Below are positions 1 through 13,896 of a DNA stretch of 64,000 nt, one piece after another (position 1 is the stretch's first letter; every line of letters begins with the position of its first letter). The notes under the pieces are model-generated. The model searched no databases and was not told the origin of the DNA. It worked only from the letters and a program-made list of their open reading frames with translations. The stretch is taken from contig CBFFRP010000216.1 of assembly GCA_965644295.1 (NCBI GenBank), positions 62,001 to 126,000 on the forward strand, read 5' to 3'. The position numbers were made by a program, and so were the translations under genes. This DNA is from Paraphysomonas bandaiensis (taxonomy: Eukaryota > Chrysophyceae).

Positions 1-25
1 TCTACACTAGCATTAACTACAAATA

Positions 26-613
26 TTATATCAGAATAGGGTTTATATCAGAGGAGCTTGATGGCAAATCTGGAGCTGTTTCGAACACATTGGGTACACC
101 CCGGACAATATTTCCCAGGAATGTCTCGCTTAGCGCCTTGAGTTCCGGGTTGCTATGGGTGCATAGAAACTTAGCAGCATCCACTCGCAACTTCTTTTCC
201 AACTGCCTGTCGTCAGGTGCACTATTAGAAACTGAATTAGTGGTACCAGCACTGTTCGATGCTTGTTTCAACTTATTCTTTTTGCCTTTCTTCGAAGACC
301 GCGTCCTCTTCACAGACCCGTCCTGGAATTTCTTAGCTAAATCCATGATCTCTTCCTTCATTTCTACGGGGGTGATACCCCACAGACGAATAACTTTTCT
401 TTTTTGAAAAGGTTTCATATCATCCCATGATTTAAAGCGATCGTAGTAGGGAGGAATAGCGCCCTCCTTCTCTACCCAGCTAAGGATCATGTCTTGGAAA
501 TTCTCAGTCGTGAAGCCATCTGGAAGGTTCACTTGGTCCACAGCCTCTGCAGTTACAGGTTCAGATGTCTGCTCCACACCATCCTCTTTCGACACCACAC
601 CAACAGATGACAT
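26..613 (-). CDS. Hypothetical basic/acidic 195-residue protein
   Basis: An uninterrupted 195-codon frame from an ATG at 613 to a stop at 26. I do not recognise a family. The N-terminal third is acidic. The middle (about residues 35-85) has a helical stretch with Trp and aromatic residues and the segment QKRKVI. A Lys/Arg/Ser-rich linker follows at about 100-118, which could act as a nuclear localisation signal (inference). The C-terminal part (about 138-170) looks helical. No signal peptide or membrane segment is visible. The codon pattern, and a polar composition free of repeats, favour a real gene over the overlapping frames on the + strand. A further upstream exon cannot be excluded, but the ATG sits in a plausible AT-rich context. 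Confidence 0.6.
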   Translation of the reverse strand: MSSVGVVSKEDGVEQTSEPVTAEAVDQVNLPDGFTTENFQDMILSWVEKEGAIPPYYDRFKSWDDMKPFQKRKVIRLWGITPVEMKEEIMDLAKKFQDGSVKRTRSSKKGKKNKLKQASNSAGTTNSVSNSAPDDRQLEKKLRVDAAKFLCTHSNPELKALSETFLGNIVRGVPNVFETAPDLPSSSSDINPILI

Positions 614-2183
614 ATTGAATACTACTCCTTATATATTGAATCTTTGGAATGTATTTACAGTATTTGAAATGGTGCTCAACTATCGTATTATCGTACTACT
701 CGATACAAACAAATCAACCAACTCTCAAAATTTTTACATACCCACATATCGATATTGTTGTCTGGATACTGCTGTATGTGTCGTATGTGGAATATTCAAA
801 AAATTACTTCACCTAAAATTTCACAAAAAATATAGTAAAAAAATATCGATCTTGAAGGACAGTTTTTGTTTTCAATAAATAGCGAAATCTGCTATCTATA
901 CAGCAAAAAAAAACTAGTTTTGATATAATCCACACCATCGACATGGACAGATGTGTCCATCAATACACAGCAGGGTAAGACGGCTACACAGCACAGAGTC
1001 TTAAGCTCGATATGAGCGAGATATCAGATACGAATGATACTACTTGTAACAACAGATCATTTATGATCAGAGGATGTTGCCACAGGGTTCTGTTTATAAG
1101 TCGACACAAGTGAATTGCTTAACTCATGAAGTGGTGTGTTGTACATCCAGTGACAATACTATAGAGAGGAGCACAGCGAAGGACAGCCATAGCACTTGAA
1201 TAATATGCCGTTGTCTGCAACAAATGGCGTTCGTTTTCTATAAGCTCTCTCTCTCTATAGACTTCTTTATCACTGGCTTAACATATGGAGTCGTCAAGAG
1301 CACGATGTGAGGAGGTATCACGAGCATAACTATCGGTATGAAGCATATTATATTACAGAGCACCACATCCACCCGTATATATATACAGAGCAGTTGATGT
1401 TCAGAACTTACTAGACACTAGCGTATGTTGATGTCAATCTTCTTCACCAGCACTTATCGAAGTATGATTTCTTCAGGTGGTGAAACCCACTGTGTATTCT
1501 CTTTTGTAGGCTGGCTTCAAATAGTCCATTTTAAATTTTATATTGCTTGTTTCTAGAATTTTCAGCACTAGTTTTTCAATTTAAAATATGTTGTCATCAA
1601 AATAAATTTTAATGTACAGATTTCACTACTTCTTATATATATACTATATACAGTATACAGAGATATCTTACTGGATGAACTACACAGACCCTTTTCACTT
1701 GGCGATATTCTAAACAGTTGTGACACATAGATGTCAGATTGTTTACTGAGTATATATTTCGACGATATATTTCATGTATCTTTAGTATATTTTGTTCTCG
1801 CTAAGCAGTGTTATGTACGAAATAATTGAATATGAGTGTTACAGCACACTCCCAGAACTGAATATGAGTGTACGAGATGTACGATTGCAATTTCATACAA
1901 ATCATTTCACGAGTAAATACATTAACAGAATACAGGCTGTACGTCGCTATACAAAAAATTCACAAACTAATAGTAGATTACGGTTTATCTCCCAATTGCT
2001 TCTTCGGTTGCTATCCAAAAAATATAGGTACAGGTCTAGAGGGAAAGGAACACCCATCAAGTTACCAATCAATAGAAATACCAGAAATGTTCATATGTAA
2101 AATGTATTACTTGTAGCGTTAATAATATATTAAATGAAAACAGGAATAATGTCCCATTAACACATAAAATGTACATGGTGCTA
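614..2183. other. Intergenic, AT-rich, no gene recognised
   Basis: The short frames here (for example 1792-2116 on +) are AT-rich with no domain-like content. I see a short CT microsatellite near 1245-1257 but no RNA gene or transposon end. This gap joins the 5' side of the small unknown gene to the 3' end of the giant receptor gene. Confidence 0.5.
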
Positions 2184-5100
2184 CTACAACGCAGTGCCTT
2201 CATGTTCTTCTTGAAATCTACTTCTACGGACAAGAACCATTGACCCACTAGCACCTTTCATGTAGTATCCATAATTGACTCCCCGTGTCACATCTGCGCT
2301 CTGAGGGAATTTGGGTCTACTCTGCGTATTCGATACATTCGACGATTTTATATTCAACCCGGCAACCCATATCAAAAAAGACTCTTCATACAGGACCCTA
2401 GTATCAATTCCCTCGTTCGAAACCAACACCTACATACATTGTAATGTAAGCAATTGAAAACATCATGACGCTGACAAACCTTTAAAAGGCTATTTTCAAA
2501 CGCTTCGTATTTTTGATTGGTCCCATTGCTAAAATACTCCTTAATGGCTTCAGTGTCACGACTTAATACAAATCGCTCAAACACCCATCTGCATAGCTCC
2601 TTTGCCTCAGATTCAGGCACATAGCCTTTATTCGCGACGTCAATTTCATTGAATTGGTTTCGACATTTGCTAAGATCACTCTCAGGATGTTCGGTAAGAT
2701 GGTTGATTCGCCAGGTAGACACCCGCTTGCTTACTTTTCGGGTGGCAGGTTTGTGCGATCTGTGTATATTCTCTTGTAATTCGATTTGGGAATTCGAGTT
2801 AACTAATCTCTGTGTGCCCGATTCGAATTGAATATCACGGTTTCGGTCTTCCACTCCATGCAGAAGCTGGTCGGTCCGCTGTCCAACTGTTCTTCGCCAT
2901 GTAGACTCGGCAGATCCAACTCTAGTCTCAGTTTGAGTACTTTGGTAGTCCGAAGGCGTTGTTCGACGTAAACCGGGTATTCTGCAGAAAGTACTGAACA
3001 GCGATAGTTTTGGCCTATGAGGAGAATGTCTGACGCGCATTCTTCTTATATCTTTAGGGATATTGAGTGCATCACGACGAATGTAAGGGGTTCGAAATGA
3101 ATTCTGCTCCTGATCTATATCTGCTGAGGCACCCAGGTCATGCAAATTTGCTTCAAAACTTGTAATCATATTTATACTCTCTGATTTCTCATCCGCTTCA
3201 CTATGATCGTCGTCCAATACACCACTTAACTCGACACTCATGTCGGCAACAGAGTGGCTTGGTGCCACCCCGCCGAGTACACACTTTAATCTATCAAGGC
3301 TGTCTCGTTTCTTAGAGTCCTGGTCATCGTCAGTGCTTTTCATTTGAACTTCATCATAATAATCCTCCGCAGCGAAATCATGCGGTGTCTGGTCAGGAAG
3401 ACGTAGCAGTAAATTCATATTTCGCCATTTCACTCCACACCGCTTTCGTCTGCTCATATTTCGTTCTTCTTCCGCGTGAGTCCAATCCTCCCATTTCGCT
3501 ATAAACCAATCTTTCACGCATTCCAAAGGATTCGCAGCTGCTCGGGTAAGAATTTTTACAGACTTCCATCCCGTCATCGGGTCCTTAGCACGAGTGAGCA
3601 TTGCCCGCCTAGAGGCCCGCGATGGTCTCATTACAAACACATAGTACAATGTACACAGAGTGACAACGACATAGACGGCGACAAGTAGATACACTGATGT
3701 TGAAAGCATTAGATTATTGAGAAGAAGAAAGCTTCCCCATATTATCGACACAATTATGTCGAAAAACATACTCTGCGAATAGGAATGACACTGCTACAAA
3801 TAAGTAACTGAAAAAACTCACCTGAATATCTTCTCCAGCAAGTCCAAATAATGTGGGTAAGCCGACCAATATCATTCCCATAAACGGAAGTTTACTACGC
3901 CGACGCTGTCGAATAATGTCCAACTCGTCGTCGTTGATACTATTGAGCAGTCGGCTTGAAGGCAAGTGACGGACAACTTCTACACGACTGGCACGACATG
4001 CAGCAGAAAAGTGTTGAACCACTTTAACATCTGTGGAATCAAACCAATTGTTTAGTACTTTCTTTACCGTGACCTGATTCAGTGCATTATAAATATGCCT
4101 TAACTGTGGCTGCATATACTCAATCGCAACCACGTGGACGATAATAATCAACAAGAGCTGAGCAACAAAAAAGTCTTCAATTAAAGCAAACACAACTTGA
4201 ATAGCCCACACTTTAAACACGGCGTTACCATTGGAGACAGCCCATAGCAATACCCATGTGAACATAAATAACAGTAACACATACTGCAATACCCAACCCC
4301 CCATCCAGTAATAGCAATCAATCTTCTCTGGATTGGACATATCAAATTGAAATAATTCTTGTTCAAGAGCAAGACGTTGCAATGGTGGCATTTGATCCAA
4401 TACAAAGTGTTGCATGAGCAAAGTATCTCTGTTGTCTTCCTCGTCAGCATCAAACATACTAAGTTCTTCTACTATTGAAGCGTACTTTCTTCGAACTCGA
4501 CATAATTTACTTCGTAAATATTTCTCGTGGGACCCGAATAGTATCCACTGATACCATGTCAACGGGCACGGCGACCCATCTGGGTTCAACCCGATGAAAT
4601 TCATAATAGCCTCGCGGCGCTTCAATTGAGCCAATCGATTAGCTCCATCTGTCTCTCTCAAATCTGCGGAATTTGGGATATGCCAAGGAAGCGGCTGCTG
4701 TAGCAAGTCCTTGTTAAGAAGTCGCTTGATTGATCGCACAACGAAATCGAGCTCCTCGTCAACCGAGCACACATCATAGTACCGTAATATTGCCAAGTGA
4801 TCGTTTGCTTCATCCACAGCACAGTCATCGGCGAAAACAGTTTTTCCTAACTCAGATATACGCACCAAGTCGTCGTTTTTATGACGGTAAATCCACCAAT
4901 CAAACAGGCTTGTAAACCAATCAGGCAGTCCGGATTGTTCAAAATCTGGCTGCTTACTGCAAACCTCCATAAGGAGATAATAACTACAGGCCTTCGGAGC
5001 GGCGGCAAACACTGTAATTATCACAGTGAGGACCACAAAAAACAACAGTGTCTCCGGGGGCGGCTCCAGTTCGCAGGTGTGGTTTCTTTCAACCCAACGG

Positions 5101-8100
5101 CACATTGGCTCCTGACCAAACGCACGTGACTGCTCGTGCAAACAATTGTATTCATTGTCACCATCATATCCTGAGTGCTGCTGGCACGTCGCATCATCTG
5201 GATAAAATAGACCAAAAAACAAGCTATCTAAAAATATTATAATCATAACTTCAGTACAGAGATTCAAGTATCGTATCGTTCGAGGAACACGTATCGATGG
5301 GTAAGTAAACGGTCGTATCCAAGGATGTTCCCTCAACACAGCATTTCTAAACCGTAAAATACGTTTCCGTTGTGTCAACAATCCGGTCGAATTCAATACA
5401 TTATCAAAAAACTGGACCACCAATTCTTCGAGAGTGGATACTTCTTCTGGGGTGGTCACAAAGCCCATTCGGCTGTTTGCAGATGACAATTTAAAACTTG
5501 AGCTCATTGATGAGAAGGCTCTGCTCAAGGCACGCCGTGCAGAATCACGACTCTTCCCATCTGAGGAGGCAAAGATTTCTCCGTCGTTACGTGCCTTCTT
5601 TTTTGTCTTCTTACCGCGACTAGTTCGTTTTTCAGCTTGTACAATATACTTATGATAATTCTTATCAATTCCATCCCACCAAGCAAAATAAAAGTATCCT
5701 GCGACCAAGAGAAAGACGAGAGTCCCAGTGAACGATATGGCGCCGATAGATCTCGCAAAATCCGACGGTCTCAACCGGTCAATAAACGGTGCTTCGATCA
5801 GAGCACCGGCAGATGTTGTAAGTCCACCATACTGTGATACCTCCGTATCTGAAGAGGACGCAGCAGAGTCCTCAACATCAATTTGTAGTCTTCGACGACC
5901 CGATGTTCCAATTTCCCTTCTGCGATGCCTTCTGTCTTCCATATTCCGTCGCCGTTCTCCCCGATGAGTATCTGCAAAATGCACCGCCGTGATACGTTTG
6001 TGTGTTCGATCTCGTGAGCCGAGTCTTCGGCTGGACTCCACGCCACTATTAACCGACGCAGCAGAGCACAGTCCTGCTGTGATATTAGCACAAACACATG
6101 TCATATTATACGGGGTGAAATCAGTGACATTACAGTAAGGAACGTAAGTCGTGTTGGATGTTGCAATATCGAGATTATCTACAAACAGTCTAGTGCAGAT
6201 AGGTGTTGCGTTTGATGAGTTGAAAATCTGAGGTTCATTGAAAGCAGCTACAAACGAGAAGGTATCTTCAAAATTTATATTTTCAGAATTTGGCGATGGA
6301 GAGTCTGTAGTACTGGAAAATCGCAATAAACTTGTCTGCAGTGCTGATGTGTTATATGGATTTCCCCGTGAGGAGTATTCCAGGATAGAGTACTGAGAAT
6401 ATATCCCGTTATCAGACGAGCCACATGCTTGTAGGCCGTCACTCGGAAGTGTAATATACGACTTGGTTAGGTTGTAAACTTCTTCTTCCTCAGTCCGAGG
6501 TGGCCACAGAATGGTGTTACCAAGTTCCGTTGCGACATCATAACCTATGCGCACTGTAAATCCTGATGTTGTGACGATCACATCAGATTGTCCTTGTACC
6601 ATATCGGATTGCAGACTAGAGATAAGAATATCAATAGAAAAAGTAACCATATCCCTGGCAGTATCATCAGCTGCATGTGATGAAAAACGAGCCAATCCAC
6701 TCGATAAGATATCCACGTAATCTCCGGGTAGCTCACTTAGATATCCACTCTCCACAATATCCATAATTACCAGGATAGCTTGTCCGCAAGCACCGTATGC
6801 CCCCATTGGAGAACTAGAATTTATTTCATCAGGTACCAGGTTCAAAATAAATGGACCTACAAGGGCCTCAAGAGTGCTTGATGAAACGTCCAGAAAATCA
6901 GAGGAGTTGACAAGGGCTTCACACAACTGATTGCGGGAAAACTCTCTACTTGCCAGCTGGGATGAATTGTACTGACATGCAACTCCACCGTATCCACTGA
7001 AACATGTACATTGTGCGGAGCAAAAGCGATTATTGACAGTACAAGCTAATTCATTCATAACTTCGCCATTCCCATTAACGTAGGAACAAATGCCATTACC
7101 TGAACAAACTCCGTCAATTAATCCAGTCGAAGATGGGCATTGCTTTGTATACAACTCACAAACACCACTGTGACCACAAAATCCCAACAAACACTGCGTT
7201 GATTCGGAGCATGTATCACCAATATACGACACCCCCAGCGATGTGGTGGCCTCGTAATTGCTGTCTGTTGCCCCGCCAATAGAATAGCAAGGCGTATTCG
7301 AATCTCCCACAACTCCAGTAAATCCTGTCAGACAGGAACCGCACGTATTAATCGTTGTATCACACTTGTTACGGTTGTAGGTCTCGCTACAGTTGGCAAC
7401 AGCAGGAGCAGAACAATTTACGGCTCCCAAAACTGTGGCAACTTCTGCCGTAGCGGTGAGAACACTATCAACATCATACATCTCCAAAAGGTCTGGTAGT
7501 TTAGATAAAATTTCTTCGGATATCTGCTCGACAGAAACATCTTCATCCAGTACAGAAATCACTGGAGCATCAACTGTTACTGCCGCATCATTGAAATCAG
7601 CTACACGTACTGTGCAATACACAGTGTAGTTGGTGCTCTCCAGACCTGGGCTTAGACGGGACGCCGCATACGGGGATTCAGACGCACTCTGTATAGTGTA
7701 CTCTACGAAAGTGCTACTACTTTGCCGAGGAGTGAGAGAGTACTTAAATGTGAAATAAAGTGGATAATCATCGGCATCGTCGCTCCATCCTGCAGCCACT
7801 AGCATAAATTCGGTACGGAGTGCGCTTCCAATACTCGGTGTTACAACTAAAGTGCCAGAATGAGGTGGTCCATTCGACGTCAGATATATTTCTGTATATG
7901 TAGAAACTCCGTTACCATCAATAGCTTCTAATCTAAACGTGTACTCCCGACCAGCTGTGAATGAATTAGCAGCAGCGCTGTATGGGAACGATATCGTGAT
8001 ACTTGATGAAGAGGAAGTGGGGATAAATGACCTTGAAGTTCGTGTGAGCCCAACCCCGTCGTCACTCAAGGAAACCCTACTATCACTTTCTAATAACCAC

Positions 8101-11100
8101 ATCATATCAACAGGCCCATCTGTTGCTACAATCGCATCTATGGTCAATCTACTGTTTACGTTAAAAAGCGAAAACGAAGATAGTATTTCAACAGACACAT
8201 TAGAAGATTGGCTTGCAACTTCGACACTGACACTCTGTGAGCTGGATCGATCGTTATCTGTAGCAGTTACTGTAAATGTAAGCATTCTATTGGCAGTCAG
8301 TAGAGATGCGGGCACATTGCACATAGCCCCATCAGCACAGTCCATTATTTCGTCGTCACAACTACTCCCAAATGATGCATCTATATCGTCAAATTGACAA
8401 GACCAGCTGAACTGTAGTCCTGAAGAGTCACCAGATTCTAGGTCCAAGTCAACAGTATTAGATGCATCCAATAACAAAGGGGCGTCGGGCGGAACTAAGC
8501 GATTCAAACCGCCTTCTACAACAACATATATATCTCCTTTTTCTACATATATGGTGGTCAATGCAGAAGATGTGACATTGTTTTCTGTAGTCGCAATCAC
8601 ATTGACTTGATACTCATATCCCGACGGTAGAGTATAAGGGTCAAGTGATAGCCGAGTTGGATTAGTGGATGTCGAATCCACGTCAATGAAAACAAAATTC
8701 TGATATATGCTCCACGTATATGTCAGCAATGAGGCAAACTCACATGATGACTGTGCACTAGCAGAGATTACAATGGCAGATGATGATGAGACAGTGCGAT
8801 ACGCGCGTCCAATAATTCTTACCAATGGAGCTTCAGATGATGATATAATATCAATATCTCGTGATGCTACATCAATATCACTCTCAGTAATATCTTGAAG
8901 GTAATTTTCAAACCCAACGCTGATCGTTAATGTTAGAGAAGTAATGTCACTTGAATTTAACATTTCTGTCAGTACTTTGGAAGGAACTTCAATCAAAGGG
9001 GAGTCAAATAATCTTGATGAAGCTTCAAACAATAGATTTTCGATAGGCATGGTATTGACTTCAGAGATGGAAGGGGTAACGTACCAATAAACCGATTTCC
9101 ACTGACGTCCACCGTGACCTCTAGACAGAGAGGTATCAATAACGAGATCTTCGCACGCCCCAACAAAGGGCGGCATTATTATAGATGGTACAGGTGAAAC
9201 TGAGTTCACGGGATAGCTTGACACTTGTGTGACTTCTGAAGCAGCAGAGTATGTTTCACAGCCACTGGCGGCTATGCACTCAGCATATAACAACCCGCCA
9301 AGGGCAGTAATGTTATCTCCTGGCAACAATGTGGACGAAAACGAAAAAGTTGCAGTTACCTCGGATGAACTCCTCCACACACAACTCGTTTCATCCGCAT
9401 TAGAAAAAATAAATAACAAACTGCATGGCCATAAATCAGTCGTCAACAAGTCTGATAACCGGCTGAGATCAATATTACCATCAAATACAAGACTCATGCC
9501 TATACCCGAGTCCAAAAACGTTGCGCTGCGAAGAAGTGGAGGATCAGGGAGAGGAGTGGTGGAGATAATTGTAGTGGATGCTGTCATTGTGCTGACGTAA
9601 TATTCTTCATCTGGACCAGAAATATTTAACTGCACTTTGAATTCACCCAATGCACCGTCACTGGACGCCAAAACAAACGTACCGGTGAGCCTTTTGTCGG
9701 ATTTGGCAGTAGGATAAAATGAAATTGATGGAGGCAATGCAGATACTGTTCCCTCTCCTGATGCTGAGGTTACCCACGGTGTAATGATCACTCCAATCGA
9801 CGGAGTTGCAGATAGTGAATACGTAAATTGATATAACTTTCGGTTGGCAACTCCTGTGTATGCACTGACATCGCCGTTTACTTGAGAGGGTACATTCATA
9901 AATGTTACAAATCGGCAGCAATCAGTTGTAGCTGACACCTTCCTCTCTGTAGCATCATCAATCGACATAGCATTTCCATAGGAATCTTCAGCATAGCAAT
10001 ACACATCATACTCGTAGCTAGCAAATAAACCTCTAATGGTCAACGATTGCTCGTAACTTATCGCTGCAAATTGTTTCCGCCTCGGGGCTGAAACAGAAAA
10101 ACCTCGAGATCTAATTTGAGATACAGCAGATATAGAAACCCCTGAAACAAATGCTCCGCAATAAACCAATCCCCCATAACCACGAGTCGTCGTGTTGAGA
10201 GTAAGGGCAATAGTATTTCTTCCTGGTATCACAGAAGTGATTGTAAAGTCTGGTACAGATTCAGGTACGACGATGTGTGAGTGCACTGCAATTGCACCTG
10301 CAGCTTTCACACCATCAAAAGTCGACCCAGCACATGACTTAGAAGATAATGGTGAAAATACGAAATCGGACAGGGTAGGCACGAGGCAGGACTCAGATAT
10401 TTCACTGCAGTTTATGCAAAGCTGTTGCTTCTTCAGAACTTTCCAAGTTGCCCCTGCACAATAATATGTCCCGGGTGTATTTGAAAGCAGCGCTGTTATA
10501 ATATCTAACACCACGCTATTGTCAGAACAACTGATGTTGAGTATAGTAGGGGCATTGATGCCTATGTCACGGTGCACTGTGGCATACCACACTTCAATAT
10601 GGGTAAATATAACCTTGAATGGCGAATCCTCGAAATTTATTCTCAAATAATTTCTCCATGTCGAAGCAGCAGAAAGGTAGTCATCTCTGTTGCCAGCAGA
10701 AAAATAATACTCTGCTCCGCCTGCAGATAATACGAACTCCGGTAATACTGAAGCAGGATCAAATGAGGAGAAATACGATGAAGGAGCTGTGGTAGGGATC
10801 TTGGTGGGCGCATAGGTAGGAAGGGGTGTAGGTCTTCCAGGAATTACTGTTGGGTTAAGGGTAGGTGAAACGCTAGGTCTATGAGATGGAGAGAATGTTG
10901 GTGCAAAAGACAGAATGGATGTTGGAGGGCTAGTTGGGTCAGCAGACGGTGCCTTCAAGGGGGCGCTTGTTGGTGCATCCGAAAGCATTACTGTTGGGAA
11001 CCCAGTAGGAATCGAGCTCGGTAGTAGCGTCAGAAAGGTTGTAGGCTCCGCAGCAGGCGAAAGCAAAGGCATCGTAAAACTTGGTTCGCAAGTCGGTGAG

Positions 11101-13338
11101 GATTCATGTGTGGGGGATAAGGATGGAAAATAGATACTCTCATGTGAATCAGAGAGTTCAAGTGAAAGTATTGACGAAAATTCAATTGAATGAGTAGAAT
11201 AACTACTACTATCATCACTATAGGAGTAATAATCATCACTGAATCCATTATTCGTACTGAAATGTTGAGACATTAGCGATTCCGAGTAAGAGAATGATAA
11301 ACCCGAGACTTGAGATAGATCGTCACTAAAGTGTTCAAGTTGAGAAAACTGGTTGCTCTCTGAAAACAGACCACTGTCCGAATACGTAAAACCTTCAGAA
11401 AACTGACTGCTCTCTGAAAACTGACCGCTGTCCGAATAAGTAAAACTTTCAGAAAACTGACTGCTCTCTGAAAACAGACCACTGTCCGAATACGTAAAAC
11501 CTTCAGAAAACTGACTGCTCTCTGAAAACTGACCGCTGTCCGAATACTCAATCCTGTCAGAAAACTGGCTGCTCTCTGAAAACTGACCGCTGTCCGAATA
11601 CTCAATCCTGTCAGAAAATTGACCGCTGTCCGAATACGTAAAACTTTCAGAAAACTGACCACTGTCCGAATACGTAAAACTTTCAGAAAACTGACTGCTC
11701 TCTGAAAACTGACCGCTGTCCGAATACGTAAAACCTTCAGAAAACTGACTGCTCTCTGAAAACTGACCGCTGTCCGAATACGTAAAACTTTCAGAAAACT
11801 GACCACTGTCCGAATACGTAAAACTTTCAGTAAACTGACCACTATCAGAAAACTGACCGCTGTCCGAATACTCAATCCTGTCAGAAAACTGACCACTGTC
11901 CGAATACGTAAAACTTTCAGAAAACTGACCGCTGTCCGAATACGTGAAGCTCACAGAAAACTGACTGCTCTCTGAAAACAGACCACTGTCCGAATACTCA
12001 ATCCTGTCAGAAAACTGACCACTGTCCGAATACGTAAAACTTTCAGAAAACTGACTGCTCTCTGAAAACTGACCGCTGTCCGAATACGTGAAGCTCACAG
12101 AAAACTGACTGCTCTCTGAAAACAGACCACTGTCCGAATACTCAATCCTCTCAGAAAACTGACCACTGTCCGAATACGTAAAACTTTCAGAAAACTTACT
12201 GCTATCAGAAAATTGACCAATGTCCGAATACGTGAAGCTCACAGAAAACATGTAACTGTATGAATATCCATATGAGAAAAATAGACCACTAGAAAAATCA
12301 TAACTAGCGCTGAAATCTAACACATCATCATCTCGAATAAAATCATCGGAACTTAAAAACATATCACTGTACATGTCCAAAAATATGGTGGGATACAAGG
12401 TAGGAAAGGGTGTCGTATCTGTATACGTTGGATCCAAACAATTGTACGGTGAGTCCCCGCACGTGTATTCTTCCGTATCCATACACGATTCTGGGCAGCA
12501 GTCTCCACCATCCCAATTGCATTCCTCAGTATTATATCCCCCACGGTTATCACAGAACCCGTTTCCAACATTTTCTATGTTTCCCACGCCGCAGATTGAA
12601 GGGGGAGCAGTGGGGATATCGTCGTTAGAATTGAAATTTGTCGGAAAATGTGTCGGAGGAATCAGCGAACCAACTGTAGGAGAAACACTGGGGTGGTCTG
12701 TCAACGAAACTGGAGAGTATGAAGGTGGAGTAGTGCTTGTTTCGTTTTCGGGAGACATGTACCCTATATATAAATCATAGATTCAACATTAGGTGTTTGA
12801 AAAGGTGTATACTCCGCATACCTTCTACTTCAATGGACCCTCTCATAGAGGGGTGCACTTCGCATGAGTACGGATATATTCCCAAAGATCCAAAAACTAC
12901 AGTGTAATTACTTCCCAGACCATTCATGAACAATGAATCAGAAAATGCATTGTTATCGGAATGCACATTGTGAGTAACCAAATCCTCCCACATCCATGTC
13001 ACAGCGGTACCAACAGGTACAACTGTGACACCTTGATCTCCCACTTCAACATGCCAAGGCAATACTACGGCGTACACATACGCCGGATCTAAGCAATTGT
13101 ATGGAGCATCCCCACACGAGTATTCTTCCGTATCCATGCATGATTCTGGGCAGCAGTCACCGCCATCCCAATCACATTCCTCTGTATTGTAATTCCCAAA
13201 CATATCACAGTAGCCATTGCCGATCCGTTCTGGATTTCGAACAACACATTCGCTGAGGACGAACACATTTGATTCCAGGCGAGCTTCACTCAATAAACAG
13301 CTTATGAGGCTCAGTACATAGAAGAAGATTATGGACAT
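2184..13338 (-). CDS. Giant cupredoxin/LNR/REJ multipass receptor-like protein (4 exons)
   Basis: Exons 13338-12822, 12763-3822, 3772-2480 and 2429-2184 (introns of 58, 49 and 50 nt, all GT-AG) join in frame to about 3,665 residues. Domain order seen: signal peptide (about 1-20); Lin12/Notch repeat (about 35-75); plastocyanin-like fold with His, Cys-x2-His-x3-Met copper-ligand spacing (about 95-172); Pro/Thr-rich linker; a second, near-identical LNR (about 229-266); Ser/Phe/Tyr/Asp repeats (about 343-655); a PT-rich stalk; beta-rich modules; a REJ region (about 1370-1830) with the hallmark N-G-P-P-x-x-G and W-x-D-D-x-D-x-x-P-L; Cys-rich EGF-like repeats (about 1960-2100); a GPS-like Cys cluster (about 2390); then about eight membrane helices (about 2510, 2680, 2750, 3005, 3030-3055, 3133, 3152-3200) and a roughly 460-residue basic cytoplasmic tail. 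Known family parallel: polycystin-1/PKDREJ-type proteins. Inference: a surface adhesion or mechanosensory receptor. No PLAT domain or pore is recognisable by eye. Confidence 0.85.
11337..12250 (-). repeat. Coding tandem repeat in the giant receptor gene
   Basis: About 0.9 kb of near-identical units built from a 36-bp block (12 residues, consensus [12 protein letters not shown]) and an 18-bp block (SSQFSE-like), arranged in a higher-order pattern with an IEYSDSG variant. The units are in frame in the minus-strand receptor gene. The antisense and other-frame readings (for example 11273-11896) are shadows. The high nucleotide identity suggests recent expansion or homogenisation, and length polymorphism is likely. 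Confidence 0.9.
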
Positions 13339-13896
13339 CGTAATCAAAGGAAATCGTTATCAACGAGATACTATGAACACAGCGTGTGTAGTATACCGGG
13401 AGCAATCATTTAATACCAACAGCAAGACATCCACGCAGGTAACGAAACGGATTAGCTGTGGATTCTTTGTCCCAATGATGCTGTTGTTAGTAGATTATCT
13501 TCCCAACTATAGCCCAGTGAGGGACCAAAGCTCGGACCAAAGTCGGACGATGGGGGTGACCAAATATCAATATTTCAGGACTGTTTTTGTAGGCTATAAA
13601 TCTGAGGTATTTGTATAGTACTGAGAATCTTGGAAGCTATTTTCCCTCGTAGATTCCATAAACTCGACTTTTCAAGTCCACTATAAAAAATCGCATTTTT
13701 TTTCTATTGTTGCAGAAACTCGAAATATCCAACTCTACTCTGCTCTTGTTATACACAGCAGTACAGCAGTATGTAGTCTGCTGTACATTGCTGACCTACA
13801 AACTGCTCTATATACTTCATATACACACAGAGAGCTGAGTGGGATTGATTTGATTATATGAGCGATGGACAGTGAAATGCTTATAGACGAAAACGT
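13339..13896. promoter_or_regulatory. Divergent intergenic region between receptor and kinase genes
   Basis: A 558-bp head-to-head spacer. It must carry the promoters of both the minus-strand receptor gene and the plus-strand kinase gene. No specific motif is confidently recognised, apart from AT-rich runs near 13684-13705. Confidence 0.4.

Noticed and set aside
489-878. 129-codon plus-strand frame near the left edge
   Set aside because: Antisense to the start of the 26-613 gene and then AT-rich non-coding sequence.
11273-11896. Minus-strand 207-codon frame inside the receptor gene
   Set aside because: Alternative frame over the tandem repeat. The main receptor frame covers the same DNA.
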